Shown: piece by piece, positions 15,935 through 24,617 of the stretch
How the letters are laid out: every line of letters begins with the position of its first letter
Position numbering within the stretch: position 1 is the first letter of the stretch
Program-made: the position numbers and the translations under genes
From: Amycolatopsis anabasis
GTDB taxonomy: Bacteria > Actinomycetota > Actinomycetes > Mycobacteriales > Pseudonocardiaceae
NCBI RefSeq assembly: GCF_009765355.1
Contig: NZ_VTHK01000046.1
Coordinates: 1-64,000 of the forward strand
Direction: 5' to 3'
DNA: 64,000 nt
The notes under the pieces: model-generated
Seen by the model: the letters and a program-made list of their open reading frames with translations, nothing else
Database searches by the model: none
Told to the model about the DNA's origin: nothing

Positions 15935-16741
15935 TCAGGACTCCTCGGGCTGGGTCACGAAGTCGATCAGCCGCTCGACGGCCCCGATCAGCGGCGTCTC
16001 CAGATCGCGGAAACTGCTGACCCCGGCCAGCACCCGCTGCCAGCCCTGGTAGGGCTCGCCCCAGCCGAGCGCGGCGCAGATCCCCTGCTTCCACTCCTGG
16101 CCGCGCGGCACGGCCGGCCATTCCCGGATGCCGACGGACGCGGGTTTCACCGCCTGCCAGATGTCGACGTACGGATGGCCGGTGACCAGCACGTTCTCGT
16201 CGGAGATCTGGTCGACCAGCCGGGATTCCTTGCTCCCCCGCACCAGATGGTCCACCAGCACGCCGAGCCGGCGACCGGGGCCGGTGCCGAACTCGGAGAT
16301 CCGTTCGGCGAGCACGTCCACCCCGTCCAGCGGCTCCACCACGACCCCTTCCACCCGCAGGTCGTGGCCCCAGACCCGTTCGACGAGTTCGGCGTCGTGC
16401 TTGCCCTCCACCCAGATCCGGGAATCCCGGGCGGTGCGCGCCTTGAGGCCTTGCACCCGGACCGAACCGGACGCGGAGATCTCGCGCTCCGGCCGGGCCG
16501 CCCGTTTCGCCGGGATCAGGGTGACCGGCTTGCCTTCGAGCAGGAATCCGGCGGGGCTCAGCGGGAAGACCCGGTGCTTGCCGTGCCGGTCCTCCAGCAC
16601 GACGTTGCCGTACTCGATCCGGACGACCGCGCCGCAGAATCCGCCCGGTTCCTCGACCACCAGGCCGGGCTCGGCTTCGACCTCGGGGATCTTGCGCTTG
16701 CGCGGTCCGGCCAGGACGTCGTCATAGGAGTGGGATCGCAC
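15935..16741 (-). CDS. DUF3097 family protein
   Basis: A 268-residue conserved actinobacterial protein. Its N-terminal part is an SH3-like beta region (LVVEEPGGFCGAVVRIEYGN) and its central part is Toprim-like (ARDSRIWVEGKHDAELVERV, then LGVLVDHLVRGSKESRL), so a nucleic-acid role is plausible but unproven. GTG 16741 (VRSHSYDDVLAG) starts 11 bp after the TetR stop. The ribosome site is weak, so the start is less certain than the family call. Confidence 0.85.
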   Translation of the reverse strand: MRSHSYDDVLAGPRKRKIPEVEAEPGLVVEEPGGFCGAVVRIEYGNVVLEDRHGKHRVFPLSPAGFLLEGKPVTLIPAKRAARPEREISASGSVRVQGLKARTARDSRIWVEGKHDAELVERVWGHDLRVEGVVVEPLDGVDVLAERISEFGTGPGRRLGVLVDHLVRGSKESRLVDQISDENVLVTGHPYVDIWQAVKPASVGIREWPAVPRGQEWKQGICAALGWGEPYQGWQRVLAGVSSFRDLETPLIGAVERLIDFVTQPEES

Positions 16742-16752
16742 GGTCCGCGACG

Positions 16753-17355
16753 CTAGCGAGTCGGGTGCTGCCGCGTCCCGTCGCCACGCCGGGCGCGCAG
16801 TCCGTCGAGGACGAACCCGAGGTGCCTGCGCCAGCGGCCGGGGTCTTCGGCGGCGGTGAGTTGCACGATCCGGCCCAGCGCCAGGATCTGCAGCCCGAGG
16901 TCGCCGGCGGAGACGTCCCGGCGGAGCGTGCCCTGCCGGTGCGCGCGGGTGACCAGGCCCTCGAGCGCGTCGCGCAGGTGCGCGTGGCAGGCCTCGAACG
17001 CGGCCGAATCGCTCGCCGCGCCGGAGAGGCCGTCGAGCATCGCGCGCCGCTTGGCCATCAGCTCGAGCGTGCGCTCGACGAACAGGCACAGGCCCTGCCA
17101 GGCGTCCTCGGTCCCGTTGGCTTCCGCGGTGAAATCCGCCCATTCGGCGAGGTCCGGTTCGAGGACCGCCCGCAGCAGATCGTCCTTGGTCGGGAAGTGC
17201 CGGTACAGCGTGCCGACCCCCACCCCGGCCTCGCGGGCGATCTCCCGCACGTCCACGGACAGGCCGCGTTCGGCGAAGGCGCCGGCGGCCGATTCCAGCA
17301 ACTGGTCGTGGTTGCGCGTCGCGTCCCAGCGGCGGCGTCGGGGGGTGGTGGCCAC
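16753..17355 (-). CDS. TetR-family transcriptional regulator
   Basis: A 200-residue repressor. The helix-turn-helix is SVDVREIAREAGVGVGTLYR (residues about 33-52) followed by HFPTKDDLLRAVL; the C-terminal ligand domain is SbtR-like. It is divergent from an SDR gene, and two near-identical 16-bp palindromes at 17374 and 17407 lie between them, so it very probably represses itself and the SDR. The GTG start is at 17355. Confidence 0.9.
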   Translation of the reverse strand: MATTPRRRRWDATRNHDQLLESAAGAFAERGLSVDVREIAREAGVGVGTLYRHFPTKDDLLRAVLEPDLAEWADFTAEANGTEDAWQGLCLFVERTLELMAKRRAMLDGLSGAASDSAAFEACHAHLRDALEGLVTRAHRQGTLRRDVSAGDLGLQILALGRIVQLTAAEDPGRWRRHLGFVLDGLRARRGDGTRQHPTR

Positions 17356-17373
17356 GGCCCCATCCTACCGTTG

Positions 17374-17422
17374 CGGAACACGTGTTCCGATACGGTACGG
17401 TTGTTCCGGAACACATGTTCCG
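17374..17422. promoter_or_regulatory. tandem TetR operators
   Basis: CGGAACACGTGTTCCG (17374-17389, perfect) and CGGAACACATGTTCCG (17407-17422) are spaced 33 bp start to start, about three helical turns, in the TetR/SDR intergenic region. Confidence 0.75.
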
Positions 17423-17441
17423 AAACAGAAGGGATCTGGGT

Positions 17442-18251
17442 ATGGCGACCGTGGTCATTTCCGGTGGCACCGACGGGATCGGGCGGGCGCTGGCGGCGCG
17501 ATTCCTGCGCGGCGGCGACACCGTGGTCGTGCTCGGGCGCAGCCGGGAGAAGTTCGACGCCCTGGTGGCCGAGGCGGGCGGGGACGCGCATTTCGTGGCG
17601 GCCGATCTCCGGTCGGTCCGGGAGAACCTGCGCGCGGTCGCCGAAATCCGCGACCGGTTCCCGGTGGTGGACACCCTCGTGCTCGCCGCGGCGTACGTGC
17701 ACCGGCGCCGGGTGGTCACCGAGGAGGGGTTCGAGCACACCTTCGCGCTCTACTACCTGAGCCGCTACCTGCTGGCCACCGGCCTGGCCCCCGCGCTGAA
17801 CGAGGCCGGGCGGCCGCTGATCGTGGACACCACGGTCCCCGGCGCGCCGAAGGACGCGATGCGCTGGGACGATCTCCAGCTGGCCGCCGGGTTCACCTGG
17901 AAGGCGGCGAACCTGCAGAGCAGGCGCGCCGGTGAACTCTCCGGTCTGCGCCTGGGCGGCCGCGTCCGCTATGTCCTCTACGGCCCGGCGAACCTGGTGC
18001 GCACGAGCCTCCAGGGCGACCTGAACCGCGCGGCCCGCCTGCTGACGACCGTGTTGGTGCGGTTGCTCGGCACACCGGTGGAGCGGGCCGTCGAGCCGAT
18101 CGTCGAACTGATCGCGAACCCGCCGGAGGAACCGCTGACCGCCTACCGCGGCCGGAAGCGGCTCCCGCTGGGCAGCACCGACCGCGACCGCGCGGAGGCC
18201 GAGCGGCTGCACACCGAAACCGAGCGGCTCCTCGCGCCGATCCGCACGTGA
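17442..18251 (+). CDS. short-chain dehydrogenase/reductase
   Basis: A 269-residue Rossmann protein. The cofactor loop is ISGGTDGIGRALAARF and VVVLGRSREKF follows, with Arg favouring NADP. The usual catalytic YxxxK is not evident: the Ser position reads IVDTTVPG, and the expected Tyr/Lys helix reads GFTWKAANLQSRRAGEL. Catalysis by the standard mechanism is therefore doubtful, although the fold is clear. ATG 17442 was chosen because the upstream part of the open frame would cover the operators. Regulated by the divergent TetR (inference). Confidence 0.82.
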   Translation: MATVVISGGTDGIGRALAARFLRGGDTVVVLGRSREKFDALVAEAGGDAHFVAADLRSVRENLRAVAEIRDRFPVVDTLVLAAAYVHRRRVVTEEGFEHTFALYYLSRYLLATGLAPALNEAGRPLIVDTTVPGAPKDAMRWDDLQLAAGFTWKAANLQSRRAGELSGLRLGGRVRYVLYGPANLVRTSLQGDLNRAARLLTTVLVRLLGTPVERAVEPIVELIANPPEEPLTAYRGRKRLPLGSTDRDRAEAERLHTETERLLAPIRT

Positions 18252-18881
18252 TCACGGTGTCTCGGAACGGAAGCTGTGCCCGAGTTCGTCGCCGAGCCCG
18301 AAGTAGTGCCGGAAGTTGTAGATCAGCGGGCTCCACCGGCCCGGGTCGACGTGGTGCGTGCCGGGCACGACGATTCCGGGCGCGGCGTGGACCTCCAGCA
18401 CGGACGCTTCGACGATCCGGAACTCGCCGGTGACGTCCGGCCGGGCGCGGTCGGCGCGGGCTTCCAGCTGGAGCGGGCATTCGGCCACACGCGGCGGCCG
18501 CACTCGTTCCGCCGGTTGCGGAGTCAGCCCGGCGGCCGCGAACTTCGCCGGTTCGTGGCGGAACCGGTCCCGTTTGCGCGCGGGCACGGGATCGGTTCCG
18601 GTCAGCGGGGCGAGGCGTTCCACCGCCCGCCACTGGTCCGGAGCGGGCAGGTTGATCACCAGGTCCGGCCGGTCGGCCAGGTTGGCCGCGGTGCGGCTGT
18701 CGCAGGCCAGGCCGAGCACCACCGTCCGGCCCAGCGCCCAGGCCGACGACATCGGGGCCAGATTCGCGGTGCCGTCCGGGTTTTCGGTGCTCAGCAGGGC
18801 GACCGGGGTGCCGAAGTAGAGGATCTTCGGGGTGATCGCCAGGTGGCCGGAAGCCGGGTCGGCGAGGTTCTCGGTGGTCAT
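18252..18881 (-). CDS. flavin reductase-like split-barrel protein
   Basis: A 209-residue protein of the flavin reductase/FMN-binding split-barrel group: KILYFGTPVALLSTENPDGT at the N-terminus, then SSAWALGRTVVLGLACDSRT and DLVINLPAPDQW. Members reduce FMN/FAD or use bound FMN for small-molecule reduction; the partner here is unknown. ATG 18881 (MTTENLAD) was preferred to 18899. The gene is tail-to-tail with the SDR, with no gap. Confidence 0.82.
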   Translation of the reverse strand: MTTENLADPASGHLAITPKILYFGTPVALLSTENPDGTANLAPMSSAWALGRTVVLGLACDSRTAANLADRPDLVINLPAPDQWRAVERLAPLTGTDPVPARKRDRFRHEPAKFAAAGLTPQPAERVRPPRVAECPLQLEARADRARPDVTGEFRIVEASVLEVHAAPGIVVPGTHHVDPGRWSPLIYNFRHYFGLGDELGHSFRSETP

Positions 18882-18933
18882 GTTCGCGACCCTAGGCACG
18901 GTTCGTTTCGGTTGGCGCCGAAGCGAATCCGGG

Positions 18934-19823
18934 CTACGGGGCCAACCGCAGCAGGGCGTCGGTGTGGGCGTCCGGCCCGGTCCGGCGGAGTTTCCCCATC
19001 GCCACGAGCACCGCGAGGCATGCGCACCACCGGCGCACCCGGTCCGCGTCGAGCGTCGGCAGGTGTTCGCGCAGGGCGTCGATCCCGTCGGTCAGCTCCT
19101 CGCCTTCCGCGAGCGGGAGCACGGCCCAGTCGACCGCGTCGAACGCCGGATCGCCCACGCACGGCCGCGGGTCGATGAGCACCGCGGGATTCCCGGGGCC
19201 GCCGTCGAGCACGTTGCCGGGGTGCAGATCGCCGTGCAGCAACGCCACCGGGCCGCCGTGGGCGAGTTCCAGCGCGGCGGCCCGGGAGCGGCGCAGCATC
19301 GGCAGGGGCAGCCGCGATTCCCCCGGGGATCCGCGCCGGCGCCGCTCGGCCAGCGCGAACATGAACTCGACCCGGCGTGCGAGGCTCGGAAACGTGTCCG
19401 GCGGCGGGGTGACCGAGGCCAGCTCGCCCAGCATCGCGCCGACCGCGGCGAGCGGCAGCGGGCCGTCGATCGTGTCGAGCGGTGTGCCGGGCACGATTCC
19501 GCGCAGCAGCAGTGCTCCGGCGTCCAGGTCGGTGTCGATCAGATCGACCACGCGGGAGCAACCCGCCCACGCGCGCAACGCGGCGGCTTCGGTGGCCGCG
19601 ATGTCCCGTTCGGGGGTCAGTTTGAGCACGACCGACCGTCCGGCGGCGTCCCGGCACAGCAAGGTGCGTCCGGTGTTGCCGGGCATCGCACCGACGACCC
19701 GGATGCCCCAGCGCCCGGTGAGCCGGTCCACAAGGGCCGGGAGTTCGTCGCACCAGGACGTGACGGACGGGCCGAACCGATCGAACAGGCGGGTCCGGGC
19801 GTCCTCGTCGAGCACCACGCCGG

Positions 19824-19827
<4 letters not shown>
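18934..19827 (-). CDS. aminoglycoside/hydroxyurea phosphotransferase-like kinase (APH(6) type)
   Basis: A 297-residue kinase-fold protein. The Brenner motif is LLHGDLHPGNVLDGG and the metal-binding loop is VLIDPRPCVGDPAFDAVDW, matching the APH(6)/hydroxyurea kinase family. An ATP-lobe lysine is in SVVLKLTPERD. Actinomycetes carry many such kinases of undefined substrate, so streptomycin resistance should not be assumed. Its ATG overlaps the stop of the upstream metallo-hydrolase (ATGA), suggesting coupling. Confidence 0.85.
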
Positions 19828-20754
<927 letters not shown>

Positions 20755-20847
20755 GGGTCCAGCCTGCCATCGGTTTCCGGGAAGAGCAGGCCAGTTTCCG
20801 GGTATTGGCCCGCGACCGCGGACCACCCGCGATCCTAGGTTCGAACC

Positions 20848-22233
20848 GTGCACCCGAAACTCGCCGCGGACCTCGGCCGCCTGCCCCAGCTCCTGGACGC
20901 CACCCGCGACCTCGCCGCGGCAGCCCTCGCCGGGGTCGAGTCCCGTCCGGTCGCCACCCGGTCCGACGCACCGGCCCGCGTGCCGTTGCCGGTCGACGGG
21001 TCCGGCGCCGAGGGGGCGCTCGCGTGGTTCGCGCAGCGCTGGCAACCGGGGTTCTCGGCCAGCGCGGGCCCCCGCTACCTCGGTTTCGTGACCGGCGGGG
21101 CGACCCCGGCCTCGATCGCCGGTGACTGGCTGACCTCGGTGTTCGACCAGAACGCCGCGTCGCCGGGCGGGTCCTCGGCGGCGGAGCTGGAACACGAGAC
21201 ACTCGGCTGGCTCGCCGAACTCCTCGAGCTGGGCGACGCGCACAGCGGGGCGTTCGTCACCGGCGCGACGACCGCCAACTTCGCCGGGCTCGCGATCGGC
21301 CGGGAATGGCTGGGCGAACGCCGGGGAGTCTCGGTCGCGCAGGCCGGAGCCGGGGCGCTGGGGCACGTCGAGGTGCTTTCCGGCACGCCGCATTCCAGCG
21401 TTCACAAGGCGTTGAGCATGCTCGGGCTCGGCCGGGACAGCCTGCACCCGGTGCCCACACCACCAGGCCGGGAGTCCGTCGATCTCGCGGCGCTGGCCGA
21501 ACGGCTGGACGCGCTGGCCGGGCGGCCTGCGATCGTGGTGGCCAACGCGGGCACGGTGAACACCGTCGACTTCGACGACCTCGCCGCGATCGCCGAACTC
21601 CGGCGGCGCTACCCGTTCTGGCTGCACGTGGACGGCGCGTTCGGGGCGTTCGCCGGGCTGTCCGCCGAGCACGCCGACCGCGTCCGCGGCCTGGCCGAGG
21701 CCGATTCGATCTGCGTCGATCTGCACAAATGGCTCAACGTTCCCTATGACGCCGCGGTCGTGTTCACCCGGCGCCGGGATCTGCAGGTGCGGGTGTTCCA
21801 GAACGCGGCCGCCTATCTGGGCCGGCCCGGGGACGATCCGGATTTCCTCCACCTGGTGCCGGAGAACTCGCGCCGCCTGCGCGCGCTGGCGACCTGGTTC
21901 ACCCTGGCCGCCTACGGGCGGTCCGGCCACCGGGACATCGTCGAACGCACCATCGCCTGCGCGCGCAAGCTCGGCGCCGTCGTCGACCGGTTGCCCGGGC
22001 TGCGGCTGCTGGCCCCGGTGCGCCTGAACGTCGTGTGCTTCACGGTCGAGGGCGATCCGGCCGAGGACCGCGTCGCCGAGGTTGTGCGGAAGGTCGCCGA
22101 ATCCGGCGCCGCGTTCGTGACGCCGACCGTGTACGACGGCATTCCCGCGATCCGCGCGGCGTTCAGCAACTGGCGGACCACCGAGGCCGATGTGGACGTA
22201 ATTGCCGAGACGCTGCGAGCCGCGGCGCAATAA
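20848..22233 (+). CDS. pyridoxal-dependent (group II) decarboxylase
   Basis: A 461-residue fold-type I PLP enzyme of the aromatic-L-amino-acid/glutamate decarboxylase group. Motifs: GAFVTGATTANFAGLAIG (phosphate binding), IVVANAGTVNTVDFDDLAAI, the aspartate FWLHVDGAFGAF and the lysine loop SICVDLHKWLNVPYDAA. Decarboxylation of an aromatic or related amino acid is expected, but the substrate cannot be assigned. GTG 20848. The alpha/beta hydrolase follows after 9 bp, so the two may be co-expressed. Confidence 0.9.
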   Translation: MHPKLAADLGRLPQLLDATRDLAAAALAGVESRPVATRSDAPARVPLPVDGSGAEGALAWFAQRWQPGFSASAGPRYLGFVTGGATPASIAGDWLTSVFDQNAASPGGSSAAELEHETLGWLAELLELGDAHSGAFVTGATTANFAGLAIGREWLGERRGVSVAQAGAGALGHVEVLSGTPHSSVHKALSMLGLGRDSLHPVPTPPGRESVDLAALAERLDALAGRPAIVVANAGTVNTVDFDDLAAIAELRRRYPFWLHVDGAFGAFAGLSAEHADRVRGLAEADSICVDLHKWLNVPYDAAVVFTRRRDLQVRVFQNAAAYLGRPGDDPDFLHLVPENSRRLRALATWFTLAAYGRSGHRDIVERTIACARKLGAVVDRLPGLRLLAPVRLNVVCFTVEGDPAEDRVAEVVRKVAESGAAFVTPTVYDGIPAIRAAFSNWRTTEADVDVIAETLRAAAQ

Positions 22234-22242
22234 GATCATCGG

Positions 22243-23127
22243 GTGAATTTCGGGGTGGTGGCGCCAATGCGGCGGGGACGGACCGAACTGCCCGGCGAGC
22301 GGATGCTGGGGTGGGCGGAGTGGGGACCCGAGCACGGGACCCCGGTGCTGTTCTGCCCCGGCGCGGGGACGAGTCGTCACCTGGGTTTCGGCGCGGACGT
22401 GCTCGACGAGCTGGCGATCCGGTTGATCTCCCTGGACCGCCCGGGCCTGGGCGCGTCCGATCCCGATCCGGGACGCACACTGCTCTCGTGGGCGGCCGAT
22501 GTCGATGCGTTCGCCGAACGCGAACAGCTCGGCGAATTCGGGATCGTGGCGAACTCGCAGGGCACGCCGTTCGCGCTGGCCTGCGCGGCGGCCGGGATCG
22601 GCACGGCCGTGGCCGCCGCCGCGATCGGAGACGAACTCGCCCATCCGGCGGTCATCGGACTGCTCGAACCGGACGTACGGGCCATGGTGGACGCGGTCGC
22701 CGCCGATCCGGACGGGTTCGCGGCTTCCTTCGCCGAACGGGCCGACGCGCGCACGCTCGCGGAGCTGACGGTCACCATGAGCTCGGAGACCGACCGGCGC
22801 GTCTACACCGATCCGGCGTTCGCGCCGCATTACCGGCGGGCGCTGGAAGAAGGCTTCGCCCAGGGGCCGGGCGGCTACGTCCGCGATCTCGTGCTCACCA
22901 TGAGCCGCTGGCCGTTCGATCCCGCGAAGATCACGGTCCCGGTCGACCTCTGGTACGGCGAGCGGGACACCTCCCCGGTGCACTCCCCCGACCGCGGCGC
23001 GTTCCTGGCGCGGCGCATCCCGTCCGCACGCCGGACCGTGCTGCCGGACGCGGGCGGCGCGATCGTGTGGACGCACGCCCGGGAAATCCTGGGGTCGCTC
23101 AAGGAAAGCTGGAGGTCGGCCGGTTAG
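22243..23127 (+). CDS. alpha/beta-hydrolase fold protein, catalytic His apparently missing
   Basis: A 294-residue alpha/beta hydrolase. The N-terminal oxyanion strand is VLFCPGAGTSRHLGF, the nucleophile elbow is IVANSQGTPFAL (A-N-S-Q-G instead of GxSxG), and the acid position is WYGERDTSPVHS. Where relatives carry the catalytic histidine (GH followed by the C-terminal helix), this protein reads DAGGAIVWTHAREIL, so the His seems replaced by Gly unless the nearby H substitutes. Start GTG 22243, or ATG 22267. Confidence 0.8.
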   Translation: MNFGVVAPMRRGRTELPGERMLGWAEWGPEHGTPVLFCPGAGTSRHLGFGADVLDELAIRLISLDRPGLGASDPDPGRTLLSWAADVDAFAEREQLGEFGIVANSQGTPFALACAAAGIGTAVAAAAIGDELAHPAVIGLLEPDVRAMVDAVAADPDGFAASFAERADARTLAELTVTMSSETDRRVYTDPAFAPHYRRALEEGFAQGPGGYVRDLVLTMSRWPFDPAKITVPVDLWYGERDTSPVHSPDRGAFLARRIPSARRTVLPDAGGAIVWTHAREILGSLKESWRSAG

Positions 23128-23158
23128 AACCGCCCGCGCCACTCACGACCCCTCAGCT

Positions 23159-23965
23159 CTAGAACAGCGGCCAGGGGATCGCGCGCCAGTCGTCGCCCGG
23201 TTCCGGGAAGACGCCCTCCCCGGCCAGCCGTTCGGCCCGGGCGCGCACGGCCCGGATCTCCGCGCCGGTCAGGTGGACCGCGAGCTGCTCGCCGAGCGGA
23301 CCGTCGAGCAGTCCGGGCAGCGCGCGCAGTTTGCCGGTGGACTCTTCCGGCAGCGGATCGCCCACCCAGCCCCACAGCACGGTGCGCAGCTTCGGCTCGG
23401 TGTGCAGGCAGATCCCGTGGTCGACCCCGTAGATCCGGCCGTCCGACCCGGCCAGCACATGCCCGCCCTTGCGGTCGGTGTTGTTCACCACGACGTCCAG
23501 CACGGCCAGGTCGCGGACGCCGGGATGGTCGGCGTGCGCGAGGACCGCGGGTTCGCCGAGCCGGTCGTGCGCGTGCAGCACGACCCGCCAGTCCTCGGGC
23601 ACCTCGTCCGGCGCGCGCACGTCGACCAGGTCGTCGTCGTTCGTCTCGACCCACAGCTGCACCATGCCGACGCCGAACGGGCCGTCCCGCAGCACGGTCG
23701 GCGGGACGTGCCCCAGCCCGGCCGCCTCGGCGATCAGGTAGGTGGCCACTTCGCGACCGGCGAGCGTGCCGTCCGGGAAGTCCCACAGCGGCCGTTCCCC
23801 GGCGACCGGCTTGTACACCGCGTTGCCCTGCACGCCGTCGAGTTCGATCGTGCAGAACAGGGTCACGTTGGACGCGTCGACCAGCCGGCCTTCGACCTCG
23901 ATGCGGCCGTGACCGACCAGTTCCTTCGCCTCTGGGCCGGTCGCGTCGATGGAAGGCTGCGCCAC
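23159..23965 (-). CDS. SCO1664 family protein (TIGR03843), PI-kinase-like fold
   Basis: A 268-residue protein conserved in actinobacteria. It has kinase-like segments: NAVYKPVAGERPLWDFPDGT (ATP lysine) and LAVLDVVVNNTDRKGGHVLA followed by IYGVDHGICLH, like the catalytic and metal loops of PI3/4-kinase-like enzymes. Role unproven. It follows the DUF3090 gene after 7 bp, an association seen across actinobacteria near mycothiol ligase mshC, although mshC and the usual histidine phosphatase are not in this window. Confidence 0.9.
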   Translation of the reverse strand: MAQPSIDATGPEAKELVGHGRIEVEGRLVDASNVTLFCTIELDGVQGNAVYKPVAGERPLWDFPDGTLAGREVATYLIAEAAGLGHVPPTVLRDGPFGVGMVQLWVETNDDDLVDVRAPDEVPEDWRVVLHAHDRLGEPAVLAHADHPGVRDLAVLDVVVNNTDRKGGHVLAGSDGRIYGVDHGICLHTEPKLRTVLWGWVGDPLPEESTGKLRALPGLLDGPLGEQLAVHLTGAEIRAVRARAERLAGEGVFPEPGDDWRAIPWPLF

Positions 23966-23972
23966 CTGCGGC

Positions 23973-24548
23973 TCAATCCTCGGCGACTTCGGTGTCGCGC
24001 CGGTAGCCGTTCTGCCGCGGGCAGATGTGGCCGGCCGGGTCGAGCGGTTCCCCGCACAGCGGGCACGGTTTGCGGCCGGCGTTGACCACCCGGTCCGCGC
24101 GCTCGGCGAACGCGCGGGCGGCGGCGGGGCTGAGGAACACCCGGACCGCGTCCGGCCCCTCCTCGGTGTCGTCGAGCACGACGGTCTCGTCGACCTCGCC
24201 CTCGGTGATGGCGAGCAGCTCGATCACCACCGCGCTGCTCTCGGCGTCCCAGCCGAGGCCCATGGTGCCGACCCGGAACTCCTCCTCGACCGGCACGTCC
24301 AGCGGGTCTACGTCCAGCAACTCCTCGGGGACTTGTTCCGGCACTTCCGCGCCGAATCTGCTGGCGACCTCGGCGAGCAGCGACTCGAGGCGCTCAGCGA
24401 GCACCGCGACCTGCTGTTTCTCGATCGTCACGCTGATCGTGCGGACGTCCTCGGAGGCCTGGAGGTAGAAGGTGCGGTCGCCGGGTTCCCCGACGGTCCC
24501 GGCAACGAACCGGTCGGGTTGGCGGAAGACGTGAATTACGCGAGCCAT
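23973..24548 (-). CDS. DUF3090 family protein (TIGR03847)
   Basis: A 191-residue conserved actinobacterial protein: start MARVIHVFRQPDRFVAGTVG, mid-part VTIEKQQVAVLAERLESLL, and a C-terminal zinc-knuckle (CPLCGEPLDPAGHICPRQNG). Function unknown; it precedes and is probably co-transcribed with the SCO1664 gene. It shares a 69-bp divergent promoter region with the S9 peptidase. Confidence 0.93.
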   Translation of the reverse strand: MARVIHVFRQPDRFVAGTVGEPGDRTFYLQASEDVRTISVTIEKQQVAVLAERLESLLAEVASRFGAEVPEQVPEELLDVDPLDVPVEEEFRVGTMGLGWDAESSAVVIELLAITEGEVDETVVLDDTEEGPDAVRVFLSPAAARAFAERADRVVNAGRKPCPLCGEPLDPAGHICPRQNGYRRDTEVAED

Positions 24549-24617
24549 GGCACCCTCGACCCTAAGGTACGCATGCATGATCGGCATCTGCCGCCCCGGC
24601 TTCGGTTCACCTAGGGT

